Below, piece by piece: positions 6,892 to 12,525 of a stretch of DNA of 17,803 bases. Location: assembly GCA_012719015.1 (NCBI GenBank), contig JAAYBE010000094.1, positions 1-17,803 on the forward strand, written 5' to 3'. The notes beneath the pieces were generated by a model. That model searched no databases. It was not told where the DNA came from and worked only from the letters and a program-made list of their open reading frames with translations. The position numbers and the translations under genes were made by a program. Positions within the stretch are counted from its first letter, which is position 1; each line of letters starts with the position of its first letter. The stretch is from Actinomycetota bacterium. GTDB lineage: Bacteria; Actinomycetota; Thermoleophilia; UBA2241.

Positions 6892-8814
6892 ATGAGCGAC
6901 GATCGTCGGGCGAGATGGTCCGGGCGTGCGGGTGTGGCCGCAGCGCGTCGGTTCATGCTCGCGCTCTGTGCCCTGGCGCTGGCCGCCGCGACGACCGGTC
7001 TGGCGGCCGAACCTGCCGCGGCCAAGGACGTCGCCGTCACCAGGATCCGCGTCGACGCCACCGTCAAGCCGAACGGCGATCTGCGCGTCACCGACACCCG
7101 CACGCTGCGGTTCTCGGGCGGCTTCCACTACGTGTACTGGGACCTTGCGACCAAGGGGTCCGAAGGGATCAAGGTTCTGGGCACGTCGGGCCCTGCGGCA
7201 GGCGACCCGGGGCGGAACGTGCCGTACGAACACTCCGGGGATCCCACCGTGCACAGCTGGAACGGGGAGGTCGGTACCTACGCCTCCGTCGAGGAGAGCG
7301 GCGTGGTCACCGTGCAGCTGAACTTCGACGTCGCGGATACGACCGCCTCCTTCACGGTCGAGTATGTGGCCAAGGCGGCAGCGAAGCGCTGGAGCGACAC
7401 CGCGGAGCTGTACTGGCAGTTCATCGGTGCGGAGACGGAGATGGATTCCGGGGACGTCAGCGTGACCGTCCATCTGCCGCGCGGTGTGACCAGGGACCAG
7501 GTCAGAGCCTGGGCGCACGGGCCGCTGTGGGGGACGGTGACCATCCGGCCCGACGCCGCCGTGGCCCTCCAGGTCGATCCCCTGCCCTCCGGCACGTTCG
7601 TCGAAGGCCGCGTCCTCTTCCCCGCCGCGGCGCTCGCCAAGGCCAAGGCGGACGCGACGCCGCGACTGCAGCGGGTACTGGCAGAGGAGCAGCGCTGGGC
7701 CGACGAGGCCAACCGCGCCCGTCTGTGGGCGCGCCTCAAGGTGGTCCTGTGGTTCATACTGGGCGCCGGCGCTCCGCTGGCCGCCCTGGTGATCGTCGTC
7801 GTGCTGTATCTGCGCTACGGACGTGAACCGAAGACCCGGTTCCGGGCGCAGTACCTGCGTGACCTTCCCGAGCCACACCTGCCGCCCGCTCTGGTCGCCC
7901 TCATCTGGCGGATGGCTTCGGTGGGCAGCGACGAAGTGACCGCCACTCTCCTCGACCTCGTGAACCGCAAGGTGATCGACCTTGAGCCCGTGATGGTCGC
8001 CAAGGGTGGTCTGCTGAGGCGCGGCGAGAAGGCCACGTACAAGCTCACGTTGCACGACGAGCGACTCGGTGGTCTGCTCGACTACGAGCGTCGGCTCTGC
8101 ACCTTCCTCTTCCACAAGATGGCCGGCGGCGACGAACTGGTGCTCAGCGAGCTCAAGGGCATCGCCCGCTCCAAACGCTCGGCGTTCGCCGAGGGCTTGC
8201 AGAGGTGGAGGAAGGAGGTCGCGCAGGAGGGCAAGAGACGCGGTTTCCTCGACCCGGCGGCCGAACGCATGGCGCTCGTCGCCAAAGCGCTGGCATACGG
8301 AGCCCTGGCCGCATCCGTGCTGGCCGCCATCTACAGCGGCTCCCTGCTCTTCCTGCTCGGCGTCCCCGTCGGTATCGTGCTCACGTTCGTCGCCAGGGCG
8401 GTCAAACGACGTTCCCAGGAGGCGGCGGAACTGCACGCCCAGTACGCGGCCCTCGAGCGCTACCTCAAGGATTTCGGCCGGCTCCAGGAGAAGCCGCCGG
8501 ACGCGGTCGTGCTCTGGGAGCAGTTCCTCATTTACGCGGTCGTGTTCGGCATCGCCGACCGGGTGACCAAGGCGATGACGGTGAAGGTCCCCGAGGTCGT
8601 CGACGACCCGGCCTTCCAGACCTCGCACGCCCTGTGGTGGGGGATGCCGGGCCGGCCGGCCGGCGGACTCACGGCATTCAGTGAGATCCACCAGAGCTTC
8701 AGCCAGGCGGTCTCTGTGGCCACCTCCTCGTCGTCTTCCGGCTCGGGTGGCGGCGGTGGGTTCTCGGGCGGCGGCGGCGGGGGCGGCGGCGGCGGCGGTT
8801 TCGGCGCCGGCTGA
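6892..8814 (+). CDS. DUF2207 family membrane protein with poly-Gly tail
   Basis: The 640-residue product has the DUF2207 (YciQ-like) layout. A basic N-terminus and signal or anchor segment (about 20-45) leads into an extracytoplasmic beta-rich domain that opens VTRIRVDATVKPNGDLRVTDTRTLRF, split here as VTRIRVDATVKPNG (49-62) and DLRVTDTRTLRF (63-74). A membrane helix follows at about 284-308 ending in LRYGRE, then a cytoplasmic winged-helix-like part, two further helices near 461-500 and a closing Gly/Ser-rich tail with phenylalanines (last 25-30 residues). Such tails are common in this family. I chose ATG 6892, which has no ribosome site but a -10-like box 7 nt upstream; ATG 6880 in the same frame would add four residues. 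The biochemical role is unknown. No terminator is obvious after the stop. Confidence 0.88.
   Translation: MSDDRRARWSGRAGVAAARRFMLALCALALAAATTGLAAEPAAAKDVAVTRIRVDATVKPNGDLRVTDTRTLRFSGGFHYVYWDLATKGSEGIKVLGTSGPAAGDPGRNVPYEHSGDPTVHSWNGEVGTYASVEESGVVTVQLNFDVADTTASFTVEYVAKAAAKRWSDTAELYWQFIGAETEMDSGDVSVTVHLPRGVTRDQVRAWAHGPLWGTVTIRPDAAVALQVDPLPSGTFVEGRVLFPAAALAKAKADATPRLQRVLAEEQRWADEANRARLWARLKVVLWFILGAGAPLAALVIVVVLYLRYGREPKTRFRAQYLRDLPEPHLPPALVALIWRMASVGSDEVTATLLDLVNRKVIDLEPVMVAKGGLLRRGEKATYKLTLHDERLGGLLDYERRLCTFLFHKMAGGDELVLSELKGIARSKRSAFAEGLQRWRKEVAQEGKRRGFLDPAAERMALVAKALAYGALAASVLAAIYSGSLLFLLGVPVGIVLTFVARAVKRRSQEAAELHAQYAALERYLKDFGRLQEKPPDAVVLWEQFLIYAVVFGIADRVTKAMTVKVPEVVDDPAFQTSHALWWGMPGRPAGGLTAFSEIHQSFSQAVSVATSSSSSGSGGGGGFSGGGGGGGGGGGFGAG
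8766..8799 (+). repeat. GGC-rich low-complexity tract encoding poly-glycine
   Basis: A near-perfect run of GGC triplets, broken by single G-rich units, encodes an almost uninterrupted glycine stretch at the C-terminus of the DUF2207 protein. Such tracts are prone to slippage, so its length may vary between isolates or be mis-assembled. Confidence 0.8.
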
Positions 8815-8933
8815 CCGTTTCTCACTGCGGACACAGGGTTTTCCTCGCGCCCCGGAGGGGAAGGACTCCGACGCAGGCGACGAAAGCCCCACGGCATGTC
8901 AAGCTCGATGGGGAGTACCGCAGGAGGGTGCAG

Positions 8934-9362
8934 ATGGCACGCCCCGTCCCGGCTGAACTCGGTGAGAAGGTCCGTCGAGTCCTCAGGGCGGCCGAGGTCG
9001 CCCGTGGCGCTGACCGGCGTCATTTCGATTTCACGGGCGAGGTGGAGGCCGGCGTCCGGCTCGTCCTCAGTGAGGCCGGGGACGTGCCTCTGGCCCTCTC
9101 TCTCTGGAGCCGCCCCCAGGACATCGCCGCGCTGTGCGCCGACGCGAGCGTGCCCGCCACCGCCGCGTTGCTGGCGACGGACGCGGCGCAGGCGCGCGAG
9201 GCGAACGCGGCGGGCGTGGCGGTGGACCTCGCCCAGTTCACGCGCAGCCAGTCTCATCCGGACGTCTACTACGTCCTCTTCGACTTCGCGAGCCCGGACC
9301 GTCTGCACGCGGTCCTCCACCGGCTCGTCCCGGCACTGACGACACATGCGGACGCGGCCTGA
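8934..9362 (+). CDS. Hypothetical protein, 142 residues
   Basis: I do not recognise this protein. ATG 8934 is preceded by a perfect AGGAGG (8922-8927) with 6-nt spacing; a GTG six bases upstream abuts that site and is less likely. The frame has the strong G/C third-position bias of real genes. The sequence looks like a compact soluble alpha/beta domain: an N-terminal helix (LGEKVRRVLRAAEVARGA), a beta strand with VRLVLSEAG, an Ala-rich middle and a hydrophobic strand with VYYVLFDF near residue 113. It ends in a helix with HAVLHRLVPAL. No signal peptide or membrane segment is visible, and there is a single Cys. It sits between the DUF2207 gene and the rubrerythrin pair but has its own ribosome site and a 118-nt gap before it. 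A short GC hairpin (9361-9377) begins at its stop codon. Confidence 0.75.
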   Translation: MARPVPAELGEKVRRVLRAAEVARGADRRHFDFTGEVEAGVRLVLSEAGDVPLALSLWSRPQDIAALCADASVPATAALLATDAAQAREANAAGVAVDLAQFTRSQSHPDVYYVLFDFASPDRLHAVLHRLVPALTTHADAA

Positions 9363-9450
9363 GGCGGGTCGCGCCTCGCCGAGAGGGCGCTCGTGCGGGT
9401 CGAACGCTCCCCGGGGGCACTCCGCTCCCCTGCCGCGATCTTCCTCGCCG

Positions 9451-9473
9451 GCACGGCCCGATGACGGGCCTGC
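9451..9473 (+). promoter_or_regulatory. Strong dyad overlapping the rubrerythrin -35 region
   Basis: GGCCCG (9455-9460) and CGGGCC (9465-9470) pair around ATGA, and GCA/TGC extend the stem past a bulged C9454, giving 9 bp. No U-tract follows. The loop and right arm coincide with the proposed -35 of the rubrerythrin promoter, so it may be an operator. It could also end transcription of the upstream 142-residue gene. The interval 9363-9567 holds this and the promoter only. Confidence 0.35.
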
Positions 9474-9490
9474 CTGTGCACTGATACCAT
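9461..9490 (+). promoter_or_regulatory. Promoter of the rubrerythrin operon
   Basis: ATGACG (9461-9466, 4 of 6 matches to TTGACA) is followed after 18 nt by TACCAT (9485-9490, 4 of 6) with an extended TGA just before it. The predicted start near 9497 gives a leader of about 70 nt to the ATG at 9568. Confidence 0.45.
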
Positions 9491-9567
9491 AAAGGGTCTT
9501 GCGATCGACCCCGGAGAACCCGGGCGCCGCTCCCGCCGCGCCCTCGTCAAAGGAGGAGCACGACACG

Positions 9568-10113
9568 ATGACCGAACCCTTCAAGAACACCCCGCCCGCC
9601 CCGGAGAGCAAGGGCGAGATGACCGCGGCCAACGTCGCCGCCGCGCTCGCCGGGGAGAGTCAGGCCTCGCAGAAGTATCTCGCGTTCGCCGACGTGGCCG
9701 ACGCGGAGGGATATCCGAACGCGGCGCGGCTGTTCCGCGCCGTCGCCTTCGCCGAGAGCACCCACGCCCGCAACCACCTGAGCGTGCTCGGCCAGATCGG
9801 GTCGACGGAGGAGAACCTCAAGGCGGCCTGGAGCGGCGAGACGTTCGAGATCGATGAGATGTACGCCGCGTACAACGCGGTCGCCAAGCTGCAGGAGAAC
9901 AAGTCCGCGCAGACCACCTTCCGGTACGCGGAGGCGGCCGAGAGAGACCACCAGTTCATCTACGACACCGCCTACAAGCAGGTGAAGGGTGGTCAGGACT
10001 TCGGGCCCGAGTCCGTGTGGGTGTGTCCGGTGTGCGGCCACACGGTCATCGGCACCGTGCCGGACTACTGCGTCCAGTGCGGCACCACCAAAGAGTACTT
10101 CAAGGAGTTCTGA
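9568..10113 (+). CDS. rbr: Rubrerythrin (first of two)
   Basis: This 181-residue rubrerythrin should reduce hydrogen peroxide in the cytoplasm of an anaerobe or microaerophile, taking electrons via rubredoxin or an NAD(P)H reductase. The ferritin-like four-helix domain supplies the diiron ligands: Glu30 in AGESQA, Glu63 and His66 in FAESTHARNH, Glu97 in DEMYAAY, and Glu125/His128 in EAAERDH. The C-terminal rubredoxin-like knuckle has CPVC (153-156) and CVQC (168-171) for a single Fe. I chose ATG 9568, preceded by AAAGGAGGAG; the open frame extends upstream, but the extra residues cover the ribosome site. Its TGA overlaps the ATG of the second rubrerythrin as TGATG, so the two are translationally coupled. 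Confidence 0.95.
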   Translation: MTEPFKNTPPAPESKGEMTAANVAAALAGESQASQKYLAFADVADAEGYPNAARLFRAVAFAESTHARNHLSVLGQIGSTEENLKAAWSGETFEIDEMYAAYNAVAKLQENKSAQTTFRYAEAAERDHQFIYDTAYKQVKGGQDFGPESVWVCPVCGHTVIGTVPDYCVQCGTTKEYFKEF

Positions 10114-10676
10114 TGACCGACACGATCGCCACGGGCGAGGCTTTCGAGAAACGCCTCCCGAAGCCGGAAGAGCTCAACCCGATGACGAAGGAGAGCCTCG
10201 CGGCCGCCTTCGCCGGTGAGAGTCAGGCGGCCGAGAAGTACCTCGTCTGGGCCGAGCAGGCCGAGGCGGAGGACTACCCGAACGTCGGCAGGCTGTTCCG
10301 CGCCATCTCGTTCGCCGAGACCCGTCACGCGCGCAACCACCTGCGCGTCATGGGCGGCATCAACAGCACGGCCGAGAATCTGCAGGCGGCGTTCGAGGGC
10401 GAGAGCTTCGAGGTGAAGGAGATGTATCCGGCCTACGAGGAGATCGCCAAGCTCCAGGGCAACCGGCAGGCGGGCCGCAGCATCAGCTACGCCCTCAAGG
10501 CCGAGGCGGACCACATGGGCCAGTACACCGAGGCGCGCGAGGCCGTGCTCGCCGGCAAGGACATCGACGACCAGCCCGTCAACGTGTGTCTCGTGTGCGG
10601 CCACACCGTCATCGGCGACGCTCCCGACAAATGTCCGTACTGCGCCGCCGGCAAGGAGATGTACAAGACGTTCTGA
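10113..10676 (+). CDS. rbr: Rubrerythrin (second of two)
   Basis: The 187-residue paralogue of the preceding gene has the same architecture. Diiron ligands are Glu36 (AGESQA), Glu69 and His72 (FAETRHARNH), Glu103 (KEMYPAY) and Glu131/His134 (EADHM). The rubredoxin knuckle has CLVC (159-162) and CPYC (174-177). By eye about half of the residues match the first copy, with the metal-ligand segments almost identical and the N-terminus divergent, so the duplication is old and both copies look functional. AAGGAG lies 5 nt before the ATG, inside the end of the upstream gene. A very strong terminator follows at 10744-10790, so the transcription unit probably ends here. Confidence 0.95.
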   Translation: MTDTIATGEAFEKRLPKPEELNPMTKESLAAAFAGESQAAEKYLVWAEQAEAEDYPNVGRLFRAISFAETRHARNHLRVMGGINSTAENLQAAFEGESFEVKEMYPAYEEIAKLQGNRQAGRSISYALKAEADHMGQYTEAREAVLAGKDIDDQPVNVCLVCGHTVIGDAPDKCPYCAAGKEMYKTF

Positions 10677-10743
10677 GGTCGGGGTACGACCCCATCGAGC
10701 GGCTGGGCGCCGGCGCCTCACGGCGCACGCGCCCGCCATACGC

Positions 10744-10790
10744 AGGGACGGAGCGGGCCCACGCTACGGCGGGCCCGCTCCGTCCCTTCT
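10744..10790 (+). terminator. Intrinsic terminator of the rubrerythrin operon
   Basis: The arms 10745-10760 and 10771-10786 are perfect 16-bp complements (GGGACGGAGCGGGCCC and its reverse complement), extended by an A-T pair, around a 10-nt loop. TTCT follows on the plus strand. The rest of the 272-nt interval 10677-10948 holds only this hairpin and the promoter of the next gene. Confidence 0.88.
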
Positions 10791-10886
10791 CGACCGTCGC
10801 GTCCCGAGCGCCGGCCCGCTGCGTCGGCGGCGCTCCATCCGTCTCCCGGGAGTCTCCACTCCGAAGGGTCCCGCGCACGCCATCTT

Positions 10887-10895
10887 TGCTACACT
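10887..10895 (+). promoter_or_regulatory. Extended -10 promoter of the peroxiredoxin-like gene
   Basis: TGC-TACACT (TACACT at 10890-10895, 4 of 6 matches to TATAAT with a TGn extension) stands out in an AT-richer spot 54 nt upstream of the GTG start. A -35 box is not evident. The leader would be about 47 nt. Confidence 0.45.
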
Positions 10896-10948
10896 CTCGC
10901 CTGACACCGTGCGGGCCACGCCCGCGACACCGTCAGGAGGTTCCTCTC

Positions 10949-11401
10949 GTGGGCTACGACTTCGGCGTCGGCCGTGAAGCGCCGACCTTCACTCTCAACG
11001 CCGTCGACGGCAACGAGATCGGGCTCAGCCAGTATCGCGGTGACTGGTTCCCCGTGCTGGTCTTCCTTCCCGCGCGGGCGCCGGGCGCGGCTGATGTGCT
11101 GGCGACCCTCAGCGCGGCGGCGGGGGAACTCTGGGGGTTGCGCGGCCAGCTCGTCGGCGTCTGCGAGGCCGGCCGCGACGAGTGCCTGAAGCTCGCCGCC
11201 GCCGTGCCCGGATTGGCCTTCCCGCTGCTGCCTGACGGCGGCGGCGTGGCGCGGCAGTTCGGCGCGCTGCGTGACGACGGCGCCCTGCGTCCGATGGCGT
11301 TCATCATCGACCGCGCCGGCAAGATCGTCTGGACCGGCGAGGGCGCCGCGGCGCTCACGCCCGAGGCCCTGCTCGCCGCCTTCCGTCGCGTCGTACGCTG
11401 A
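10949..11401 (+). CDS. Peroxiredoxin-like (AhpC/TSA fold) protein lacking the peroxidatic cysteine
   Basis: The 150-residue product has the AhpC/TSA thioredoxin fold: GREAPTFTLNAVDGNEIGLSQYRGDW at the N-terminus (8-33, given as GREAPTFTLNAVDG and NEIGLSQYRGDW), LVGVCEAG (68-75), a helix with CLKLAAA, FPLLPDGGGVARQFGA (91-106) and the cis-Pro strand RPMAFIIDRAGKIVWTG (114-130). In active peroxiredoxins the first loop reads roughly P-x-x-x-T-x-x-C. Here it is PARAPGAA (41-48), with Ala47 at the cysteine position, so classical peroxidase chemistry is not expected. The two cysteines, C72 and C79, lie elsewhere and could form a CxxxxxxC pair. The start is GTG 10949, 8 nt after a perfect AGGAGG. 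It follows the rubrerythrin operon but has its own promoter. It could be a redox sensor, a chaperone-like protein or an enzyme using the displaced cysteines. Confidence 0.85.
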   Translation: MGYDFGVGREAPTFTLNAVDGNEIGLSQYRGDWFPVLVFLPARAPGAADVLATLSAAAGELWGLRGQLVGVCEAGRDECLKLAAAVPGLAFPLLPDGGGVARQFGALRDDGALRPMAFIIDRAGKIVWTGEGAAALTPEALLAAFRRVVR

Positions 11402-11406
11402 TCCGG

Positions 11407-11422
11407 GGCGCGGTGACGCGCC
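11407..11422 (+). terminator. GC hairpin after the peroxiredoxin-like gene
   Basis: GGCGCG (11407-11412) and CGCGCC (11417-11422) form a perfect 6-bp stem closed by GTGA, a GNRA-type tetraloop, 5 nt past the stop. There is no U-tract, so termination here is only possible, not shown. Confidence 0.35.
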
Positions 11423-11525
11423 GCAGGCGGGTGCGTCGCCGTCCTCTCGTTGCCGTCCCGCGTCGTTGCTTTCGGCCGTGCCCGGGTACAAGACGTGTGC
11501 ACGGTATCTTCAGGGAGCGGACACG

Positions 11526-11894
11526 ATGGTGATCGGCCAGACCATGTTCAGCGTGCGTCACGGCACGGAGCACCGCGTCGAGAGGGCGCTGCAGGAGCTC
11601 GCCGCCCTCCTCCGCGAGGCCGACGGCCACGTCGGCCACCGCGTGCTCCGTTCGTTCGGCATGTCGCCGCTGGGCAGCGCCCTGTGTGGCGAAGGGCGCG
11701 AGGCCGGCCTCGGGGAGATCCACTTCGTGTTCGAGACCGAGTGGACGTCGCTCGAGGCTCACGACGCGTTCTACCAGGGCGCGCAGGTGCGCCGGATCTA
11801 CGGCACCCTGCAGTCGATCCTGACCGGCGGGCCGTTCGAGGTGCTCTACGACGCACTCGTGGAGGAGCCGCAGCGCGACGGCGCCGCCGTCTGA
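11526..11894 (+). CDS. Small ABM/dimeric ferredoxin-like fold protein, function unknown
   Basis: The 122-residue product starts at ATG 11526, 8 nt after an AGGGAG ribosome site. Its layout resembles the dimeric alpha+beta barrel of antibiotic-biosynthesis-monooxygenase-type proteins: a first strand (VIGQTMFSVRHG), a helix (HRVERALQELAALLREAD), a strand with GHRVLRSFG (36-44), a strand with IHFVFETEWTS (70-80) and a helix that begins LEAHDAFYQ (81-89). The FETEWTSLEAHDAF stretch is where ABM proteins typically have a W-x-s-x-e-a-l-x-a-H pattern. I see no cofactor motif; one Cys is present. Members include quinol and heme oxygenases as well as many proteins of unknown role, so no substrate is assigned. 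The rhodanese gene begins 12 nt after its stop and is likely co-transcribed. Confidence 0.7.
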   Translation: MVIGQTMFSVRHGTEHRVERALQELAALLREADGHVGHRVLRSFGMSPLGSALCGEGREAGLGEIHFVFETEWTSLEAHDAFYQGAQVRRIYGTLQSILTGGPFEVLYDALVEEPQRDGAAV

Positions 11895-11906
11895 GCGCCG
11901 CTCGTG

Positions 11907-12266
11907 ATGTGGCCCTTCCGAGGCAGGTCGCGGGGAGGCGCGGCCGTCGCAGTGCCGACGGTCGACGTGGGTCAGGCGTACGCGCGGACCAAACGTGGAG
12001 CCACCCTGGTCGACGTGCGGTCTCCGCGTGAGTTCGCGTACGCAGGGCGTCCGCGAGGCGCCGTGAACGTCCCGCCTCGGCTCATCAAAGAGGACCGGAC
12101 GGGGCTGCGGCGTGACGAGGAGATCCTCGTGATCTGCCTCAGCGGCCACCGCAGCGTGCGGCAGGCCAGGCGTCTCGTCCAAATGGGGTTCACGGATGTG
12201 ACCGACGTGCACGGCGGTCTCCTGGCCTGGAGAAGGGCCGGCCTGCCGACACAGCGGCAGGGCTGA
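11907..12266 (+). CDS. Single-domain rhodanese (sulfurtransferase)
   Basis: This 119-residue protein is a complete single-domain rhodanese, with LVDVRSPREFAYAGRPRGAVNVP (34-56; key residues D36 and R38) and the six-residue catalytic loop C78-L-S-G-H-R83. It closes with the strand and helix VTDVHGGLLAWRRAGLP (98-114). The intact Cys78 and the 6-residue loop point to sulfane-sulfur transfer (thiosulfate, polysulfide or persulfide) in the cytoplasm. The start is ATG 11907 or the GTG three bases upstream; neither has a good ribosome site, and the gene begins 12 nt after the preceding stop, which fits translational coupling. It ends 7 nt before a GC-rich hairpin shared with the convergent glutaredoxin gene. 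Confidence 0.92.
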   Translation: MWPFRGRSRGGAAVAVPTVDVGQAYARTKRGATLVDVRSPREFAYAGRPRGAVNVPPRLIKEDRTGLRRDEEILVICLSGHRSVRQARRLVQMGFTDVTDVHGGLLAWRRAGLPTQRQG

Positions 12267-12273
12267 CGGAGCG

Positions 12274-12292
12274 GGGCGCGCCACGCGCGCCC
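12274..12292. terminator. Bidirectional terminator between convergent rhodanese and glutaredoxin genes
   Basis: GGGCGCGC (12274-12281) and GCGCGCCC (12285-12292) are perfect complements around CAC, and flanking CTGAC/GTCAG (12263-12267 and 12293-12297) can extend the stem past an asymmetric 6-nt bulge. The two convergent stop codons are only about 36 nt apart, so this element probably serves both strands. Confidence 0.65.
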
Positions 12293-12302
12293 GTCAGATG
12301 CC

Positions 12303-12515
12303 TCAGCCCCCACCGGCGGCGACGCGCACCTCGCCGGTCTCCTCCACGAGCACAGGGACGACGGTCATGCCGCCGGTGATCTCCGCGAGGCGCTCGCGGG
12401 CGCCGGGGGTCGTGTACACGTCGATCTCGACGTACTCGATGCCGCGGGCCTCGAGGTCCTGCTTGGCGGCCGCGCAGTACGGACAACCCGGCTCGGTGTA
12501 GATCGTCACGGACAT
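12303..12515 (-). CDS. Small glutaredoxin/NrdH-like redoxin
   Basis: The 70-residue thioredoxin-fold protein has the redox motif C-P-Y-C in TEPGCPYCAAAKQDLE (8-23) and the cis-Pro strand TVVPVLV (51-57), features of glutaredoxins and NrdH-type redoxins. The C-terminus is a Gly/Ala run in place of the usual GG-D glutathione-binding segment. It is short for a glutaredoxin. The ATG at 12513-12515 lies 10 nt after the stop of the P-type ATPase gene, with GGAGGG filling that gap, so it is the last gene of the metal operon. A role in keeping metal-responsive or metal-damaged thiols reduced is inference. The electron donor (glutathione, mycothiol or thioredoxin reductase) is unknown. Confidence 0.88.
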   Translation of the reverse strand: MSVTIYTEPGCPYCAAAKQDLEARGIEYVEIDVYTTPGARERLAEITGGMTVVPVLVEETGEVRVAAGGG

Positions 12516-12525
12516 GGTCCCTCCA

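Noticed and set aside
6139..8892. Long minus-strand open frame opposite the methyltransferase and DUF2207 genes
   Set aside because: It is an antisense shadow: it spans two real plus-strand genes and their gap, has no ribosome site and its product is Arg/His/Gly-rich without motifs.
10586..10948. Longer start for the peroxiredoxin-like protein
   Set aside because: It would run through the rubrerythrin terminator and the promoter of the gene. GTG 10949 has a perfect AGGAGG 8 nt upstream.
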